64,000 nucleotides of DNA from Staphylococcus ratti (GCF_020883535.1 NZ_CP086654.1:1798001-1862000), one strand, 5' to 3'. Shown: positions 30,606 to 42,598, numbered from the stretch's first letter. Numbers and translations are program-made. Notes: generated from the sequence alone by a model not told the origin.

Positions 30606-31346
30606 CTATTCTGACCAATCTAAAGTCTCTAAAAACTGATAGACTTCTTCAAAAACTGCTTCTTTTTCTTTATCAATTGTTATGATATGACCAGAATTTT
30701 TGTACCATGATAAATGTTTATGTTCTGACGCTGCATCATTATAAATGATATTAGCAGAATCTGTGTTAATCATTTCATCTTGTTCAGATTGAATGACAAG
30801 TAACGGTTCAATCACATCTTCAACGATCGCACGACCACCCTGGATCATATCTTGCAATTCGTGTAAAGTGCTTGTCGGTTGAAATGCTTCCATTTCTCGT
30901 TGAATCGTTGCTTCATCTTTACCTTCATATTTTTTAAAGTTTCTTGCATATTCTAAAACACCTTCGTACATTGCCCCTTCTGTCTTAATATACATAGGTG
31001 AACACATGGTTACAATACCCTTAACATCTCGAGTTAAGCTTAGTTTTAAAGCAAAAACGCCACCAAGTGATAAACCGGCTACTGCAATTTCATCATAACC
31101 TTGATCAACTAAATAATCGTAACCCTCTAGTGCATCTTTATACCATACGTGCGGACTCGACTTCAAAATCTCCTCAGGAGGTGCAGCATGCCCTTCATAG
31201 TGAGGTGCATAAGAGGTATAACCTTTTTTCTGTAAAAAACGACCGAGTTGTCTTACATCTGAACTGTTCCCAGTAAAACCATGTAATAACAACACTGCAC
31301 GTGGCCCTTCTTCAAATAAGAAAGGTTTTGGTAATTGGATTTTCAT
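30606..31346 (-). CDS. est: Carboxylesterase Est
   Basis: A 246-residue alpha/beta-hydrolase of the Est30 type: AVLLLHGFTGNSSDVRQLG, nucleophile elbow AGLSLGG, and acid and base in SEQDEMINTDSA and NSGHIITIDKEK. It is cytoplasmic. The gene lies between secG and rnr, as in other staphylococci. The natural substrate is not known. Confidence 0.92.
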   Translation of the reverse strand: MKIQLPKPFLFEEGPRAVLLLHGFTGNSSDVRQLGRFLQKKGYTSYAPHYEGHAAPPEEILKSSPHVWYKDALEGYDYLVDQGYDEIAVAGLSLGGVFALKLSLTRDVKGIVTMCSPMYIKTEGAMYEGVLEYARNFKKYEGKDEATIQREMEAFQPTSTLHELQDMIQGGRAIVEDVIEPLLVIQSEQDEMINTDSANIIYNDAASEHKHLSWYKNSGHIITIDKEKEAVFEEVYQFLETLDWSE

Positions 31347-31412
31347 ATGTCATTCCGTCCTTTCAAGTCACATATAACTTCATTTTATAGTTTAATGGGT
31401 AGCGCTACAAAT

Positions 31413-31446
31413 AAAAAAGCCCGACTTATCAACTGTCGGACTTTGA
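31413..31446 (-). terminator. Terminator after secG
   Basis: AGTCCGACAGT pairs with a slightly imperfect ...AAGTCGGGCT arm on the minus strand, followed by TTTTTTAT. It lies between secG and est. Confidence 0.75.
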
Positions 31447-31498
31447 TTTTCTAAACGGTCTAAAATGTTAACTCTATTTTTAACGTTTACCGTCAGAC

Positions 31499-31732
31499 TT
31501 ATAAATTAAAGTAACTGATACCTAACATTAGTACAAAGAAAATAATTGAAAGTACAATTGTCAATCTATGCAAAAATAAATCTACACCACGTTGTTTTTG
31601 TTTACCAAATAACTGTTCGGCTCCACCACTGATGGCACCTGATAAGCCATTACTTTTACCTTCTTGTAATAAAACAACTGTGATGAGTGCGATACAGTCA
31701 ATAATTAGTAATACAACAAAAAATGTGTGCAT
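31499..31732 (-). CDS. secG: Preprotein translocase subunit SecG
   Basis: A 77-residue protein with two transmembrane segments flanking [23 protein letters not shown], the SecG hallmark. The start is the ATG after GGAGGACAATCTG; the longer frame begins on the binding site. It stimulates SecYEG-driven export. Confidence 0.95.
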   Translation of the reverse strand: MHTFFVVLLIIDCIALITVVLLQEGKSNGLSGAISGGAEQLFGKQKQRGVDLFLHRLTIVLSIIFFVLMLGISYFNL

Positions 31733-31801
31733 CAGATTGTCCTCCATTCATCATATACGAAGGTTATTCTATCATATTTAAGGCCATTTCACAACATGCC
31801 G

Positions 31802-32269
31802 TTAACGATTGAACGTTGACTTGCGTTTGATGCTTACCCAAATCATGAAAATCACTAACAACAATGTGCCTATTATCACGATGATATATGGAATTAACGC
31901 AAAGAAACCTTTAACATTTAGAATCGCTATATAAATAATAGGTGGGTTTAATAATGCATTGAATAATTGCGAAATAAAAACAGCAATCATAAACCACCAT
32001 AAATAAGGGTGTTGATATTTTATAGCAACTACACCAGCAGAATAAGCTAAAATGTACAAAATACCTGTATATCTCAAGCTATTATTAATCATATTAATCG
32101 CATTTTCTGTAGTACGATTGTTAGAGTGTTCTAACATATAACTAATGACATGGCCATCCACAATGATGACTTGGTGCACTACTAGACATACCGCGAACAA
32201 AAATGAAAGATATCCTATTAATCGTCCTGTATGTTTAGCACGCGCCTCATTTGACGGATTTTGCTTCAT
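31802..32269 (-). CDS. Small polytopic membrane protein of unknown function
   Basis: About 155 residues with four hydrophobic segments (LIGYLSFLFAVCLVV; YTGILYILAYSAGVV; WWFMIAVFISQLFNALL; IPYIIVIIGTLLLVIFMI) and a basic C-terminus. I do not recognise the family. The start is the ATG after AAGGAGCACCGATAT; 12 further upstream codons have no site. It lies between eno and secG. Confidence 0.7.
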   Translation of the reverse strand: MKQNPSNEARAKHTGRLIGYLSFLFAVCLVVHQVIIVDGHVISYMLEHSNNRTTENAINMINNSLRYTGILYILAYSAGVVAIKYQHPYLWWFMIAVFISQLFNALLNPPIIYIAILNVKGFFALIPYIIVIIGTLLLVIFMIWVSIKRKSTFNR

Positions 32270-32395
32270 ATATCGGTGCTCCTTTTTAAAATCACTTATC
32301 TTCATTATATCAGTTCAAAACAGACATTGAAATATTGGCTTTTATTTGTCAATAAAGCGATGCAATTTAATGTTACATATGCTTAAATAGCATAA

Positions 32396-32428
32396 ATAAG
32401 CCAGAGTGCGTGATGCACTCTGGCTTAT
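32396..32428 (-). terminator. Terminator after eno
   Basis: ATAAGCCAGAGTGC pairs with GCACTCTGGCTTAT around a short loop (14 bp). It lies 17 bases after the eno stop codon and ends the glycolytic block. Confidence 0.8.
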
Positions 32429-32444
32429 GCGCAAGATTAATACA

Positions 32445-33767
<1,323 letters not shown>

Positions 33768-33793
33768 TCATGATTGTATTTAAACTAAGGGAT

Positions 33794-33824
33794 TGGGACA
33801 AGAGCAGTTCTTCGTTATGTCCCA
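33794..33824 (-). repeat. Hairpin between gpmI and eno
   Basis: TGGGACA pairs with TGTCCCA, with GAAC/GTTC-like bases inside. It resembles the outer arms of the 129-bp unit hairpin. It may be a processing site or a weak terminator within the glycolytic block. Confidence 0.5.
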
Positions 33825-33891
33825 CCTCTATTCATTACTGTCTACATCATTCATCTTCATTATAACTTGTTTTAAAATGGACTCAACTATT

Positions 33892-35412
33892 TTAATGTTT
33901 GATGAGACTTTCACCTGTCATTTCAGCAGGTTGTTTCAAATTCAATAAATCGAGTAGTGTAGATGCAAGATCACCTAAACGCCCTGTTTCTTTTAATTCG
34001 ATACCTTCTTTAGTTACAATAACTGGAACCGGGTTTGTCGTATGTGTCGTCATAGGTTGGTCTTCATCAGTTAATACTTCGTCAGAATTACCATGGTCAG
34101 CTGTAATAATTGCACAACCATCCATTTCTAGAATTTTATCGACCACTGCACCTAAACATTCATCTACAGCTTCAATGGCTTTAATTGTTGGTTCAAGCAT
34201 ACCACTATGCCCCACCATATCTGGATTAGCGAAATTAAGAATGATTAAGTCTAAATCACCTTTAGCGAGTTCTTCGAGTAGCACATCTCTAACTTCATAT
34301 GCACTCATTTCTGGTTTGAGGTCATACGTCGCAACTTTTGGTGAATCAATTAAACGTCGACGTTCACCTTTAAATTCTTCATTTTGACCACCATTCATAA
34401 AGTAAGTCACATGAGGATATTTTTCAGTTTCAGCAATACGCAATTGTATTAAATTGTTGTCTTGAGCCACTTCACCGATTGTATTTTTTAAATCCACTTT
34501 TTCAAATACAATTTCAGCGTCTACATTGTCATTGTATTTTGTAAATGTTGCGTAGAATAAATCGTTAACGCGTTCCACTTTAAACCCTTCAAACGCTTTA
34601 TCTGTAAAGATTTCAGAAAGTTGTGCTGCGCGGTCTGGACGGAAATTATAGAAAATAACAGCATCTCCGTCATTAACACCATTATTTTGATCTTCAACGA
34701 CAAATGGCACAACGAACTCATCTGTAAGATCTTCAGCATAATTGGCTTCTACACCTTCACGGGCATTCGCATATCTCGGCGCTGATTCAAAGCCGCGAAT
34801 AGCATCATAAGCTTTATGTTCACGCTCCCAACGTTTATCACGGTCCATGGCATAGTAACGCCCAGCAACAGAAGCAAATTGTCCTACCCCAATGGCTTTA
34901 AATTGTTTTTCGGTTTCTTCTATATAAGTTAATGCTGATTTTTGATCGACGTCACGTCCATCTAAAAATGCATGTACATAAACTTTAGCCAAACCTTTAT
35001 TTTTCGCTAAACGTAGAATAGCAAATAAATGTTCATAATGGCTGTGTACGCCGCCATCTGATAACAAACCAAATACGTGTAACGCAGATTGACGTTCAAG
35101 CGCATGGTCAATCGCACGATTCAATACTTTGTTGTCATAAAATTCTCCGTCTTCAATTGATTTGTTAATACGTGTTAAGCTTTGATACACAATACGTCCA
35201 GCACCAATATTCATATGTCCGACTTCAGAGTTACCCATTTGTCCTTCCGGAAGTCCAACATCTAAGCCGCTCGCCTCAATTTGAGTTGTAGGAAATTTTT
35301 CATAATAGCGGTCAAAATTGGGTTTGTACGCTTGTTTAACAGCGTTACCATGGACTTCTTCTCTATTTGCCAAGCCATCTAAAATAATAAGTGCTGTTGG
35401 TTTTTTTGCCAT
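33892..35412 (-). CDS. gpmI: 2,3-bisphosphoglycerate-independent phosphoglycerate mutase
   Basis: A 506-residue Mn-dependent mutase of the alkaline phosphatase fold. The active-site serine is in [17 protein letters not shown], and metal ligands include ADHGNSDE near the C-terminus. The stop-start distance to tpiA is 2 bases, so they are co-translated. Confidence 0.98.
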   Translation of the reverse strand: MAKKPTALIILDGLANREEVHGNAVKQAYKPNFDRYYEKFPTTQIEASGLDVGLPEGQMGNSEVGHMNIGAGRIVYQSLTRINKSIEDGEFYDNKVLNRAIDHALERQSALHVFGLLSDGGVHSHYEHLFAILRLAKNKGLAKVYVHAFLDGRDVDQKSALTYIEETEKQFKAIGVGQFASVAGRYYAMDRDKRWEREHKAYDAIRGFESAPRYANAREGVEANYAEDLTDEFVVPFVVEDQNNGVNDGDAVIFYNFRPDRAAQLSEIFTDKAFEGFKVERVNDLFYATFTKYNDNVDAEIVFEKVDLKNTIGEVAQDNNLIQLRIAETEKYPHVTYFMNGGQNEEFKGERRRLIDSPKVATYDLKPEMSAYEVRDVLLEELAKGDLDLIILNFANPDMVGHSGMLEPTIKAIEAVDECLGAVVDKILEMDGCAIITADHGNSDEVLTDEDQPMTTHTTNPVPVIVTKEGIELKETGRLGDLASTLLDLLNLKQPAEMTGESLIKH

Positions 35413-35414
35413 AA

Positions 35415-36176
<762 letters not shown>

Positions 36177-36377
36177 TTAAAACCCTCCTAATAAATGTTA
36201 AGAAGCTAGGGCGAATATCTTTAAGATTTAAACAGAACGAAATAATGCTTAAAAGCATTTTCAACTCACATTGTGAACGTTCTAAAAAGCATTTTGTCTG
36301 CGAAATAACGTTTAACGGTTCCTTAAAAATTATTTTGTTATGCCCCATCTCTTGCAAATTTTTATTACTTTATTTTA

Positions 36378-37568
36378 TTACTTATCTGCGATTGCTTTAA
36401 TACCAGGTAAGACTTTGCCTTCTAAATATTCTAATGAGGCACCGCCACCTGTAGAAATGTGTGTAAAGTCATCTTCAAAACCGAGTTGCATTGCTGCTGC
36501 TGCTGAATCGCCACCGCCAATAATTGTTGTAGCATCTTTTAATTCAGCAATAGCTTCACAAACACCAATTGTTCCTTGAGCAAAGTTGCTAAATTCAAAT
36601 ACGCCCATAGGTCCATTCCATACGACAGTATGCGCACCTTCTAATTGCTTTTTAAATAATGCAACTGTGTCAGGACCGATGTCCATAGCTTCTTGGTCTT
36701 CTGGGATTTCATCGATAGAGACTGTCGTAATACTAGCATCATTTGAAAATTCTTTTGCTACTTTACCATCAACAGGTAAGACGATTTGGTCACCTGCACG
36801 CTCAAGTAAATCTTTTGCAAAATCAATTTTATCCGCTTCTAAAAGTGACAAACCTATTTCTTTACCTTGCGCTTTTAAGAAGGTATAAGCCATACCGCCA
36901 CCAATTAGGACTTTATCAGCAATATTTAATAAGTTTTCAATAACACCAATCTTATCTGATACTTTTGCGCCGCCTAAAATAGCTACAACCGGTTTGTCAG
37001 GATGCTCAACAACGCCACCAATAAACTTAATCTCTTTTTCCATTAAGAAACCAGCCACTGTTTCTAAATGTGTAGAAATCCCAACATTCGATGCATGTTC
37101 ACGATGTGCTGTACCAAACGCGTCGTTAACAAAAATGTCGCCTAATGATGCCCAATATTTACCTAATTCACTATCGTTTTTAGATTCTTTTTTGCCATCT
37201 AAATCTTCAAATCGCGTATTTTCAAACATTAATACGTCGCCGTCATTAAGTGCATTAATCGCTGATTCTAATTTTTCACCACGTGTTTCAGGGATGAACG
37301 TAACATCTTTGTTTAATTTTTCAGATAATCGTTTCGCAACAGGGGCAAGCGTTAATTTTTCTTTATCGCTTTCTTCTTTAACTTTGCCTAAGTGAGAGAA
37401 AACAACGATTTTGCCACCTTGCTCAAGGATATATTGTAAAGTTGGTAAAGCCTGTACGATACGGTTGTCATTTGTAATTTCTCCGTCTTTCATAGGTACA
37501 TTGAAATCTGCGCGTACTAACACAACTTTACCTTTTAACGAAACGTCTGTTACATCTTTTTTTGCCAT
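36378..37568 (-). CDS. pgk: Phosphoglycerate kinase
   Basis: A 396-residue ATP-generating glycolytic kinase: [16 protein letters not shown] at the N-terminus, [12 protein letters not shown], and [13 protein letters not shown] and [16 protein letters not shown] for nucleotide and substrate binding. The start is the ATG after GGAGGATTATT; seven upstream codons fall on the binding site. Confidence 0.98.
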   Translation of the reverse strand: MAKKDVTDVSLKGKVVLVRADFNVPMKDGEITNDNRIVQALPTLQYILEQGGKIVVFSHLGKVKEESDKEKLTLAPVAKRLSEKLNKDVTFIPETRGEKLESAINALNDGDVLMFENTRFEDLDGKKESKNDSELGKYWASLGDIFVNDAFGTAHREHASNVGISTHLETVAGFLMEKEIKFIGGVVEHPDKPVVAILGGAKVSDKIGVIENLLNIADKVLIGGGMAYTFLKAQGKEIGLSLLEADKIDFAKDLLERAGDQIVLPVDGKVAKEFSNDASITTVSIDEIPEDQEAMDIGPDTVALFKKQLEGAHTVVWNGPMGVFEFSNFAQGTIGVCEAIAELKDATTIIGGGDSAAAAMQLGFEDDFTHISTGGGASLEYLEGKVLPGIKAIADK

Positions 37569-37603
37569 AATAATCCTCCTCAAAAACACTTGTTATTTTA
37601 AAA

Positions 37604-37633
37604 TAAGCGGAGAAGTGATGTGCTCCTCCGCTT
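37604..37633 (-). terminator. Intercistronic hairpin between gapA and pgk
   Basis: TAAGCGGAG pairs with CTCCGCTTA. It lies about 95 bases after the gapA stop and about 35 bases before pgk. In an operon this could attenuate or stabilise mRNA so that gapA is made in excess; that is an inference. Confidence 0.55.
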
Positions 37634-37727
37634 ACTATAAGCTAATTTCTAGTTAGAAGCACGTACATTTAACCTAAATAAGTTAAACTAAAGGATATGC
37701 CTTTAACTTAGTATAATATAATTCAGC

Positions 37728-38735
37728 TTATTTAGCATGACTTGCTAAATATTCTAAAGTGCGTACTAATTGAGCAGTATATGACATTTCGTTATCGTAC
37801 CATGATGCTACTTTAACTAATTGACGATCGCCAACAGTCATTACACGTGTTTGTGTTGCGTCAAATAATGCACCAAAAGTCATACCTACAACGTCAGAAG
37901 ATACGATTTCGTCTTCAGTGTAACCGAAAGATTCGTTCGTTGCATTTTTCATTGCATTGTTCACTTCTTCAACTGAAACTTCTTTATCTAATACTACCGT
38001 TAATTCAGTTAATGAACCTGTTGCAACTGGTACACGTTGCGCACCACCATCTAATTTGCCATCAATTTCAGGGATTACTAAACCGATTGCTTTAGCAGCA
38101 CCTGTTGAGTTAGGGATAATGTTTTCTGCTGCTGCACGCGCACGACGTTTATCACCTTTTTTGTGTGGTGAATCTTGTGTATTTTGATCGCCTGTATAAG
38201 CGTGAATTGTTGTCATTAAACCTTCTACAATACCAAATTCATCGTGTAACGTTTTTGCAACTGGCGCCAAAGAGTTTGTTGTACATGAAGCACCTGAAAC
38301 CACAGTTTCTGAGCCGTCTAATTCTTCATGGTTAACGTTAAATACAATCGTTTTAAGATCTCCTGTACCAGGTGCAGAGATTAATACTTTTTTAGCCCCT
38401 GCTTGAATATGTGCTTCAGCTTTTTCTTTCGCTGTGAATAAACCTGTACATTCTAAAACAACGTCAACATCAAGGTCACCCCAAGGTAATTTTGATGGTT
38501 CTGGTTCAGAGAACGATTTCACTTCTTTACCATTTACGCGGAAACCACCATCAATTACATCTACTTCTTCAGTAAAACGTCCTTGCATCGTGTCATATTT
38601 TAATAAATGTGCAAGCATGTCGTCGTCAGTTAAATCGTTTACAGCTACAACCTCAATGTTCTCTACGTCTTGAATTCTTCTGAATGCTAAACGACCAATT
38701 CTACCAAATCCGTTAATTGCTACTTTTACTGCCAT
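37728..38735 (-). CDS. gapA: Glyceraldehyde-3-phosphate dehydrogenase (glycolytic)
   Basis: A 335-residue NAD-dependent enzyme. The Rossmann motif is INGFGRIGR, the catalytic Cys is in [13 protein letters not shown], and SWYDNEMSY is present. It follows the repressor gene cggR, as in other low-GC Gram-positive bacteria. It has a GGAGG ribosome binding site. Confidence 0.98.
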   Translation of the reverse strand: MAVKVAINGFGRIGRLAFRRIQDVENIEVVAVNDLTDDDMLAHLLKYDTMQGRFTEEVDVIDGGFRVNGKEVKSFSEPEPSKLPWGDLDVDVVLECTGLFTAKEKAEAHIQAGAKKVLISAPGTGDLKTIVFNVNHEELDGSETVVSGASCTTNSLAPVAKTLHDEFGIVEGLMTTIHAYTGDQNTQDSPHKKGDKRRARAAAENIIPNSTGAAKAIGLVIPEIDGKLDGGAQRVPVATGSLTELTVVLDKEVSVEEVNNAMKNATNESFGYTEDEIVSSDVVGMTFGALFDATQTRVMTVGDRQLVKVASWYDNEMSYTAQLVRTLEYLASHAK

Positions 38736-38883
38736 GTTAATGGCCTCCTTTAATGATATTTAAAAAGTGATATACCACCCTACTGTGAATCATTGTTTCC
38801 CGATAGACGAATGCATATGCTAGAAAACCAAATAGGCAATCTAATCTCAATGCATCTTTATGATTAAATCACTTTTTACTTTT

Positions 38884-39909
38884 TTACTTAGTGCTTGTGC
38901 CTACAATCATTTTTGCTGCTTCTTCATCTGTAATTAATACCGTATTTTTAGGGGCTATTTTCAAGTATGCTTTTATTGCATTACCTTTAGAACAACCACC
39001 CGCCACAGCAAAATTGTGTGTTTTCAATCGAACCTCTTCAAGTTGCAGTCCAATTGTATTGACTTTGTGAATAATTTGGCCATCTTCATCAAAATAATAC
39101 CCAAATGCTTCACCTACGGCATTATGATGTTGAAGTTTCTTTATCACTTCTTGTGATGATTGACGTCTTTTTGCCATTTTCAGCGCATCACCAATGCCAT
39201 GTATTGTTATTTGTGAATCTTTAATTTTTTCTAGTGTTTGAATTACTGCAGGTTCTTTGAGTAAATTCTGATACGTTAACTCACTGACATTATCAGGAAC
39301 ATATAATGTCGTATAGCTTCCACCTGTACGATGTGCCATCGTAGAACAAATGGTGTTCGCTTGGAAAACAACATTTTCACCAAGGCCGCCTCTAGCAGGC
39401 ACAAATAATACCTTATAAGGTAATGATGACATCGCATCACTTACAGATGCCATTGTAGAACCGCCGGTCACAGCAACAATTGCGTCCTTATATAATTGTT
39501 TTTCTAATAATTGCCCTGCAATGCGCCCCATTTCGACTTTAACACTTAAGTCTTTTTCGCTATTACCAGGTACTACATGAACTTCTTTAATTTGATACAA
39601 ATCTTTAATTTGCTTCGCTAAGCTATGATAATCTGTATAGTTATTAAAATAAATATTAAGTTCACTTAAGACATCGACACCAACATTAGTCAGTGTCATT
39701 CCTGTAGGTTTGACTAAAATTAAATCTTGTTCTTTCAAAAGGTTTGTTTCAGAACGTAACACCCTTTCTGTAAGATTTAATTTTTCGCTAAGCGTTCGGC
39801 GTCCGACAGGTTGATACTTTTGGATGGTACTTAAAATTGAAAAACGCCGATACATCTTGTCTACCAAATCAGGAACAATTCTTTGCTGCACTTGAATGAT
39901 ATTTTTCAA
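38884..39909 (-). CDS. cggR: Central glycolytic genes repressor (SorC family)
   Basis: A 341-residue regulator also called GapR. An N-terminal helix-turn-helix (VGRRTLSEKLNLTERVLRSE) is followed by a sugar-phosphate-binding SorC domain (AVTGGSTMASVSDAM; FVPARGGLGENVVFQ). Fructose-1,6-bisphosphate is the known effector in B. subtilis. The start codon is TTG, set by AAGGAGG eight bases upstream. It is the first gene of the glycolytic block. Confidence 0.93.
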   Translation of the reverse strand: MKNIIQVQQRIVPDLVDKMYRRFSILSTIQKYQPVGRRTLSEKLNLTERVLRSETNLLKEQDLILVKPTGMTLTNVGVDVLSELNIYFNNYTDYHSLAKQIKDLYQIKEVHVVPGNSEKDLSVKVEMGRIAGQLLEKQLYKDAIVAVTGGSTMASVSDAMSSLPYKVLFVPARGGLGENVVFQANTICSTMAHRTGGSYTTLYVPDNVSELTYQNLLKEPAVIQTLEKIKDSQITIHGIGDALKMAKRRQSSQEVIKKLQHHNAVGEAFGYYFDEDGQIIHKVNTIGLQLEEVRLKTHNFAVAGGCSKGNAIKAYLKIAPKNTVLITDEEAAKMIVGTSTK

Positions 39910-39962
39910 GAGGCATGCCTCCTTATTTGCGAAACAGGATGGTCAAGTTTGAGCCAAGCGTT

Positions 39963-39978
39963 GACAAATTTAGTCCCG
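39963..39978 (-). promoter_or_regulatory. CggR-type operator half near the cggR leader
   Basis: The minus strand reads CGGGACTAAATTTGTC, which fits the CggR repeat CGGGACN6TGTC known from B. subtilis to within one spacer base. It lies about 55 bases before the cggR start and downstream of the likely promoter, where a bound repressor would block elongation. Confidence 0.6.
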
Positions 39979-40072
39979 TCAGTCACAAAAAAATATAACC
40001 TGTTTACATTTTCATATTACTATGGATAAAATAAAAACGCAAGTCAAAAACAATCCCGCTCCTAAATCACCT

Positions 40073-40089
40073 GGACAAAAAACGTCCCA
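40073..40089 (-). promoter_or_regulatory. Second CggR-like site upstream of the promoter
   Basis: The minus strand reads TGGGACGTTTTTTGTCC, close to the first CggR repeat of B. subtilis. It lies about 25 bases upstream of a TTGACT (minus-strand -35 candidate at 40042-40047). The two sites are about 95 bases apart, unlike the adjacent repeats in Bacillus. Confidence 0.5.
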
Positions 40090-40204
40090 AACAGATAGAA
40101 ATATAACGACCAGTTAGTTCTATTTTCACGAAAATGTCTGACCTTAAACATGAATGGGTACATATAAAGTATGCCTCATACTCGTAAATAAAGGAGGATG
40201 CAAT

Positions 40205-40453
40205 ATGCACTTTTCAAATGATGAACCCGAAGTTATAGACCCTGATGATCCTCGTTATAAAAGACCTGAGGACTTTCATCGCCAAAACAATCGTTCTCAA
40301 GAACGAGATTTTTATAATGAAGACTCACGTGGAGGTAGACATATTTACTATCAATCTTACGGTTGTACACCTTTCGGATGTCTCCCAGGCTGTTTAGTTT
40401 CTATTGTTATCTCTATCATTTTAACGATACTTTTAAATATGTTTTTTTGGTAA
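40205..40453 (+). CDS. Small C-terminally anchored membrane protein of unknown function
   Basis: An 82-residue protein that begins MHFSNDEPEVIDPDDPRYK. The first 50 residues are charged and polar; the end has YGCTPFGCLPGCLVSIV and a single hydrophobic segment ending LLNMFFW. The start is the ATG after AAAGGAGGATGCAAT; an ATG 17 codons upstream has no site. I do not know the function. It is closed by a terminator shared with the next gene. Confidence 0.7.
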   Translation: MHFSNDEPEVIDPDDPRYKRPEDFHRQNNRSQERDFYNEDSRGGRHIYYQSYGCTPFGCLPGCLVSIVISIILTILLNMFFW

Positions 40454-40459
40454 AAATTA

Positions 40460-40496
40460 CCCCTGAACAAATCGTCTATGTTCAGGGGCTTTTTAG
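40460..40496. terminator. Bidirectional terminator
   Basis: CCCCTGAAC pairs with GTTCAGGGG and is followed by CTTTTT on the plus strand. It lies between two convergent genes and almost touches the stop codon of the minus-strand gene. Confidence 0.8.
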
Positions 40497-40497
40497 G

Positions 40498-41154
40498 TTA
40501 TGGGTCTGTAGTTTGTGACGCTGACTCACGACTTTGACGTGTTTGTGTTGAATGATGTGCTTCTGTTGATTGCTGCGTACGCCGTTCCTCTGTTGACGGT
40601 TGAGAAGGAGAGGCCGGTTCTGTAGTACGTTCTTGTGTTGGTTTTTCCTGCGTTGGCTTTTCTTGAGTCGATTTTTCTTGTGTTTGCTTTTCTTCCGTTG
40701 AAGACTTTTGTTCTTCTGATGATGGCTTCTCTTTCTTATTTTCTTTCGTTGGTTGCTCTGTTGTACGTGCTTTATTTCGAGCCTGGCGTGCCGCTTCAAT
40801 AGACGCTTGACGTGCTTGCTCTATGGAAGCTTGGCGTTCTTGTTCGATTGAAGCTTGCATTGCTTGACGTTGAGCCTCTTGCGCTTCTAACCTTTTCTCA
40901 CGCTCTTTTTTCTCTTCAGCACGTTTTTTTCTCTCTTTTGCTTTTTCTTCTTCTTTTTGCTTTTGGTATTCTTCTGCAGATTTTTCTTGGAGTCGCTCAT
41001 TCCCACGGTGTGATTGATCAACAAAAGCAAAAATTGCAAATATCAATCCGCCTATTAACAGTAAAATAACGAGTATACTCAAACAGCCTGTAGCTATTTT
41101 TTTAGCGCGTTTGTCATTTTGTCTAGACGGGGGCATTTGATTATTTAATCCCAT
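40498..41154 (-). CDS. Membrane-anchored repeat-rich, highly charged protein
   Basis: 218 residues: a short basic N-terminus, one transmembrane segment (GCLSILVILLLIGGLIFAI, about residues 23-41), a Lys/Glu-rich coiled-coil region (about 58-95), near-repeats of QASIEQ(E/A)R (about 100-125), and a Thr/Gln/Glu/Ser-rich tail with repeated STQEKP and TQEKP units. It should face outward with a disordered, possibly wall-spanning tail. I find no LPXTG motif and recognise no family. The repeats could vary in number between strains. Confidence 0.7.
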   Translation of the reverse strand: MGLNNQMPPSRQNDKRAKKIATGCLSILVILLLIGGLIFAIFAFVDQSHRGNERLQEKSAEEYQKQKEEEKAKERKKRAEEKKEREKRLEAQEAQRQAMQASIEQERQASIEQARQASIEAARQARNKARTTEQPTKENKKEKPSSEEQKSSTEEKQTQEKSTQEKPTQEKPTQERTTEPASPSQPSTEERRTQQSTEAHHSTQTRQSRESASQTTDP

Positions 41155-41411
41155 AATCTGACCTCACTTTATATAACTTACTTGTGTTTATACTCGTGAT
41201 GACTCGGAATTATTTTGTTCAACTTGTCAACTGAACGTCAAACCTTCTATTCAATATCTATCATTATAACAACTCTATGTCTAAAAATAAAAATAAACGT
41301 TTAATAGAACATTTCAACGAAAATGTTTGTCTTATTTTAGAAAAAACGTTTACTTCCATATCAACCAAGGAAAATATATAGAAAAAATTGATATATAAGA
41401 GGAGGACACTC

Positions 41412-41495
41412 ATGTTAAAGTCTATTTTCAGAATTATTATTCGTGTGGTCGTTATGAAATTAATTGCTCAATTTTTCAATAAAAAACAAAGATAA
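41412..41495 (+). CDS. 27-residue cationic hydrophobic peptide
   Basis: An ATG lies 5 bases after a strong GAGGAGGAC site and opens a frame MLKSIFRIIIRVVVMKLIA ending with QFFNKKQR-type residues and a TAA. The peptide is almost entirely hydrophobic and basic (eight Lys/Arg, no acidic residue) and should associate with membranes. The stop codon overlaps the first arm of a strong hairpin. I know no named homologue. A regulatory leader or a toxin-like peptide are possibilities. Confidence 0.55.
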   Translation: MLKSIFRIIIRVVVMKLIAQFFNKKQR

Positions 41496-41526
41496 GACCA
41501 GAATGCTGCATCATTCTGGTCTCACT
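41495..41526 (+). terminator. Terminator-like hairpin of the 27-residue peptide gene
   Basis: AGACCAGAATG pairs perfectly with CATTCTGGTCT (11 bp, 6-base loop). No strong T run follows on the plus strand, so termination efficiency is uncertain. Confidence 0.6.
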
Positions 41527-41904
41527 ACTAAAGGGAGTTAAACCTTCGTCGTATATTATGGGGTATACGCTAATTAAGAGATGGGTTAATAAACCTATTT
41601 TCGAAGGCACTTTTATTATAACGCTCATTGTGAAAAAATAAACATGCCATTTGTGAGCATTTATTGACAGGTTTTTGGCCTCTTTTTGAACACACCCAAT
41701 TAGATGCATAGAATGGCAAAATTTCTAATTACAGGTCGCATAGATAAAATTGGTCAGCGGTGGCGTCAAGAGTAAGTTGTTTGTAATTTCTAACTCAGAC
41801 GCACACGTCGTGTTCAACAGCTTCTATTCTAAAACCTCTACGCCTCATGGATGCTATACATTTAAAAAGTGAGACAAGCCTTTCTCCCCCACTCTTCCTT
41901 TTTG
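41527..41904. other. Intergenic region downstream of the acetyltransferase gene
   Basis: About 380 bases. A weak terminator-like dyad at about 41869-41893 (AGTG...CACTTTTT on the minus strand) probably ends the acetyltransferase transcript. I see no gene and no repeat. Confidence 0.45.
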
Positions 41905-42396
41905 TTATTTTAATTGTAATTGATAAAAGGCTAAGTCTAGCCATCGATCAAATTTATAACCAACTTTTTCTAGCACGCCCATCAACTTAAACCCTTGCGC
42001 TTTGTGCAAATGCATACTGCCTTCATTCATCGTATCAATCCCTGCCACAATCGTTTGATAGCCTCTTGTCGTTGCGTCATTAATAAGATGTGTCAAAAGC
42101 TTCGAAGCTATCCCTTTTCTTCTATATAAGTCACTGACGTAAATTGAATGTTCTACTGTATATTGATAAGCAGGCCAATCTCTAAAGGAACCAAATGTTG
42201 CAAATCCAGCAACCGCGCCTTCATATTCATAAACCCATATCGGCCATCCCTCATTTTTCTTTTTATTAAACCAAGTTTCACGTTCTTCGAGCGACGTTTC
42301 ATCATAAGTATACACTGCCGTTGTATGACGGATCGCATGATTATAAATCTCTGTAATCACTTCAATATCCTCTATCTTTGCTTCTCTTATCATCAT
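41905..42396 (-). CDS. GNAT acetyltransferase of the phosphinothricin-acetyltransferase type
   Basis: A 163-residue enzyme: REAKIEDIEVITEIYNHAI at the N-terminus, VEHSIYVSDLYRRKGIASKL (acetyl-CoA motif, RRKGIA) and HLHKAQGFKLMGVLEKVGYK at the end. The family acetylates amino groups of phosphinothricin, methionine sulfone and similar molecules. The natural substrate here is not known. Confidence 0.85.
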   Translation of the reverse strand: MMIREAKIEDIEVITEIYNHAIRHTTAVYTYDETSLEERETWFNKKKNEGWPIWVYEYEGAVAGFATFGSFRDWPAYQYTVEHSIYVSDLYRRKGIASKLLTHLINDATTRGYQTIVAGIDTMNEGSMHLHKAQGFKLMGVLEKVGYKFDRWLDLAFYQLQLK

Positions 42397-42560
42397 GACA
42401 CCTTCCTCAATATATTTTTCTCATTTTTTAGAATAAACAATAAATTAAGCGCTATCATAATGCCTAACGTCATTTAGAGATATTGTACAATGGCAGACCA
42501 CACTATGTGAAGCGATTTTTTATCTTAAAATATGTTTGTTATTTATTCCATACTTTATGA

Positions 42561-42590
42561 TATAATAAATTTATCTTTTAATTAGGAGGT
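42561..42590 (+). promoter_or_regulatory. Promoter -10 and ribosome binding site of the metalloprotease gene
   Basis: TATAAT at 42561-42566 is followed 17 bases later by TAGGAGG (42583-42589), 9 bases before the ATG. A weak -35 (TTATTT) lies 16 bases upstream. The Shine-Dalgarno is strong, fitting an abundant secreted enzyme. Confidence 0.6.
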
Positions 42591-42598
42591 TTTTTTAC

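Noticed and set aside
40154-40204. N-terminal extension of the small membrane protein at 40205
   Set aside because: The upstream ATG has no ribosome binding site, while AAAGGAGG sits 7 bases before the inner ATG.
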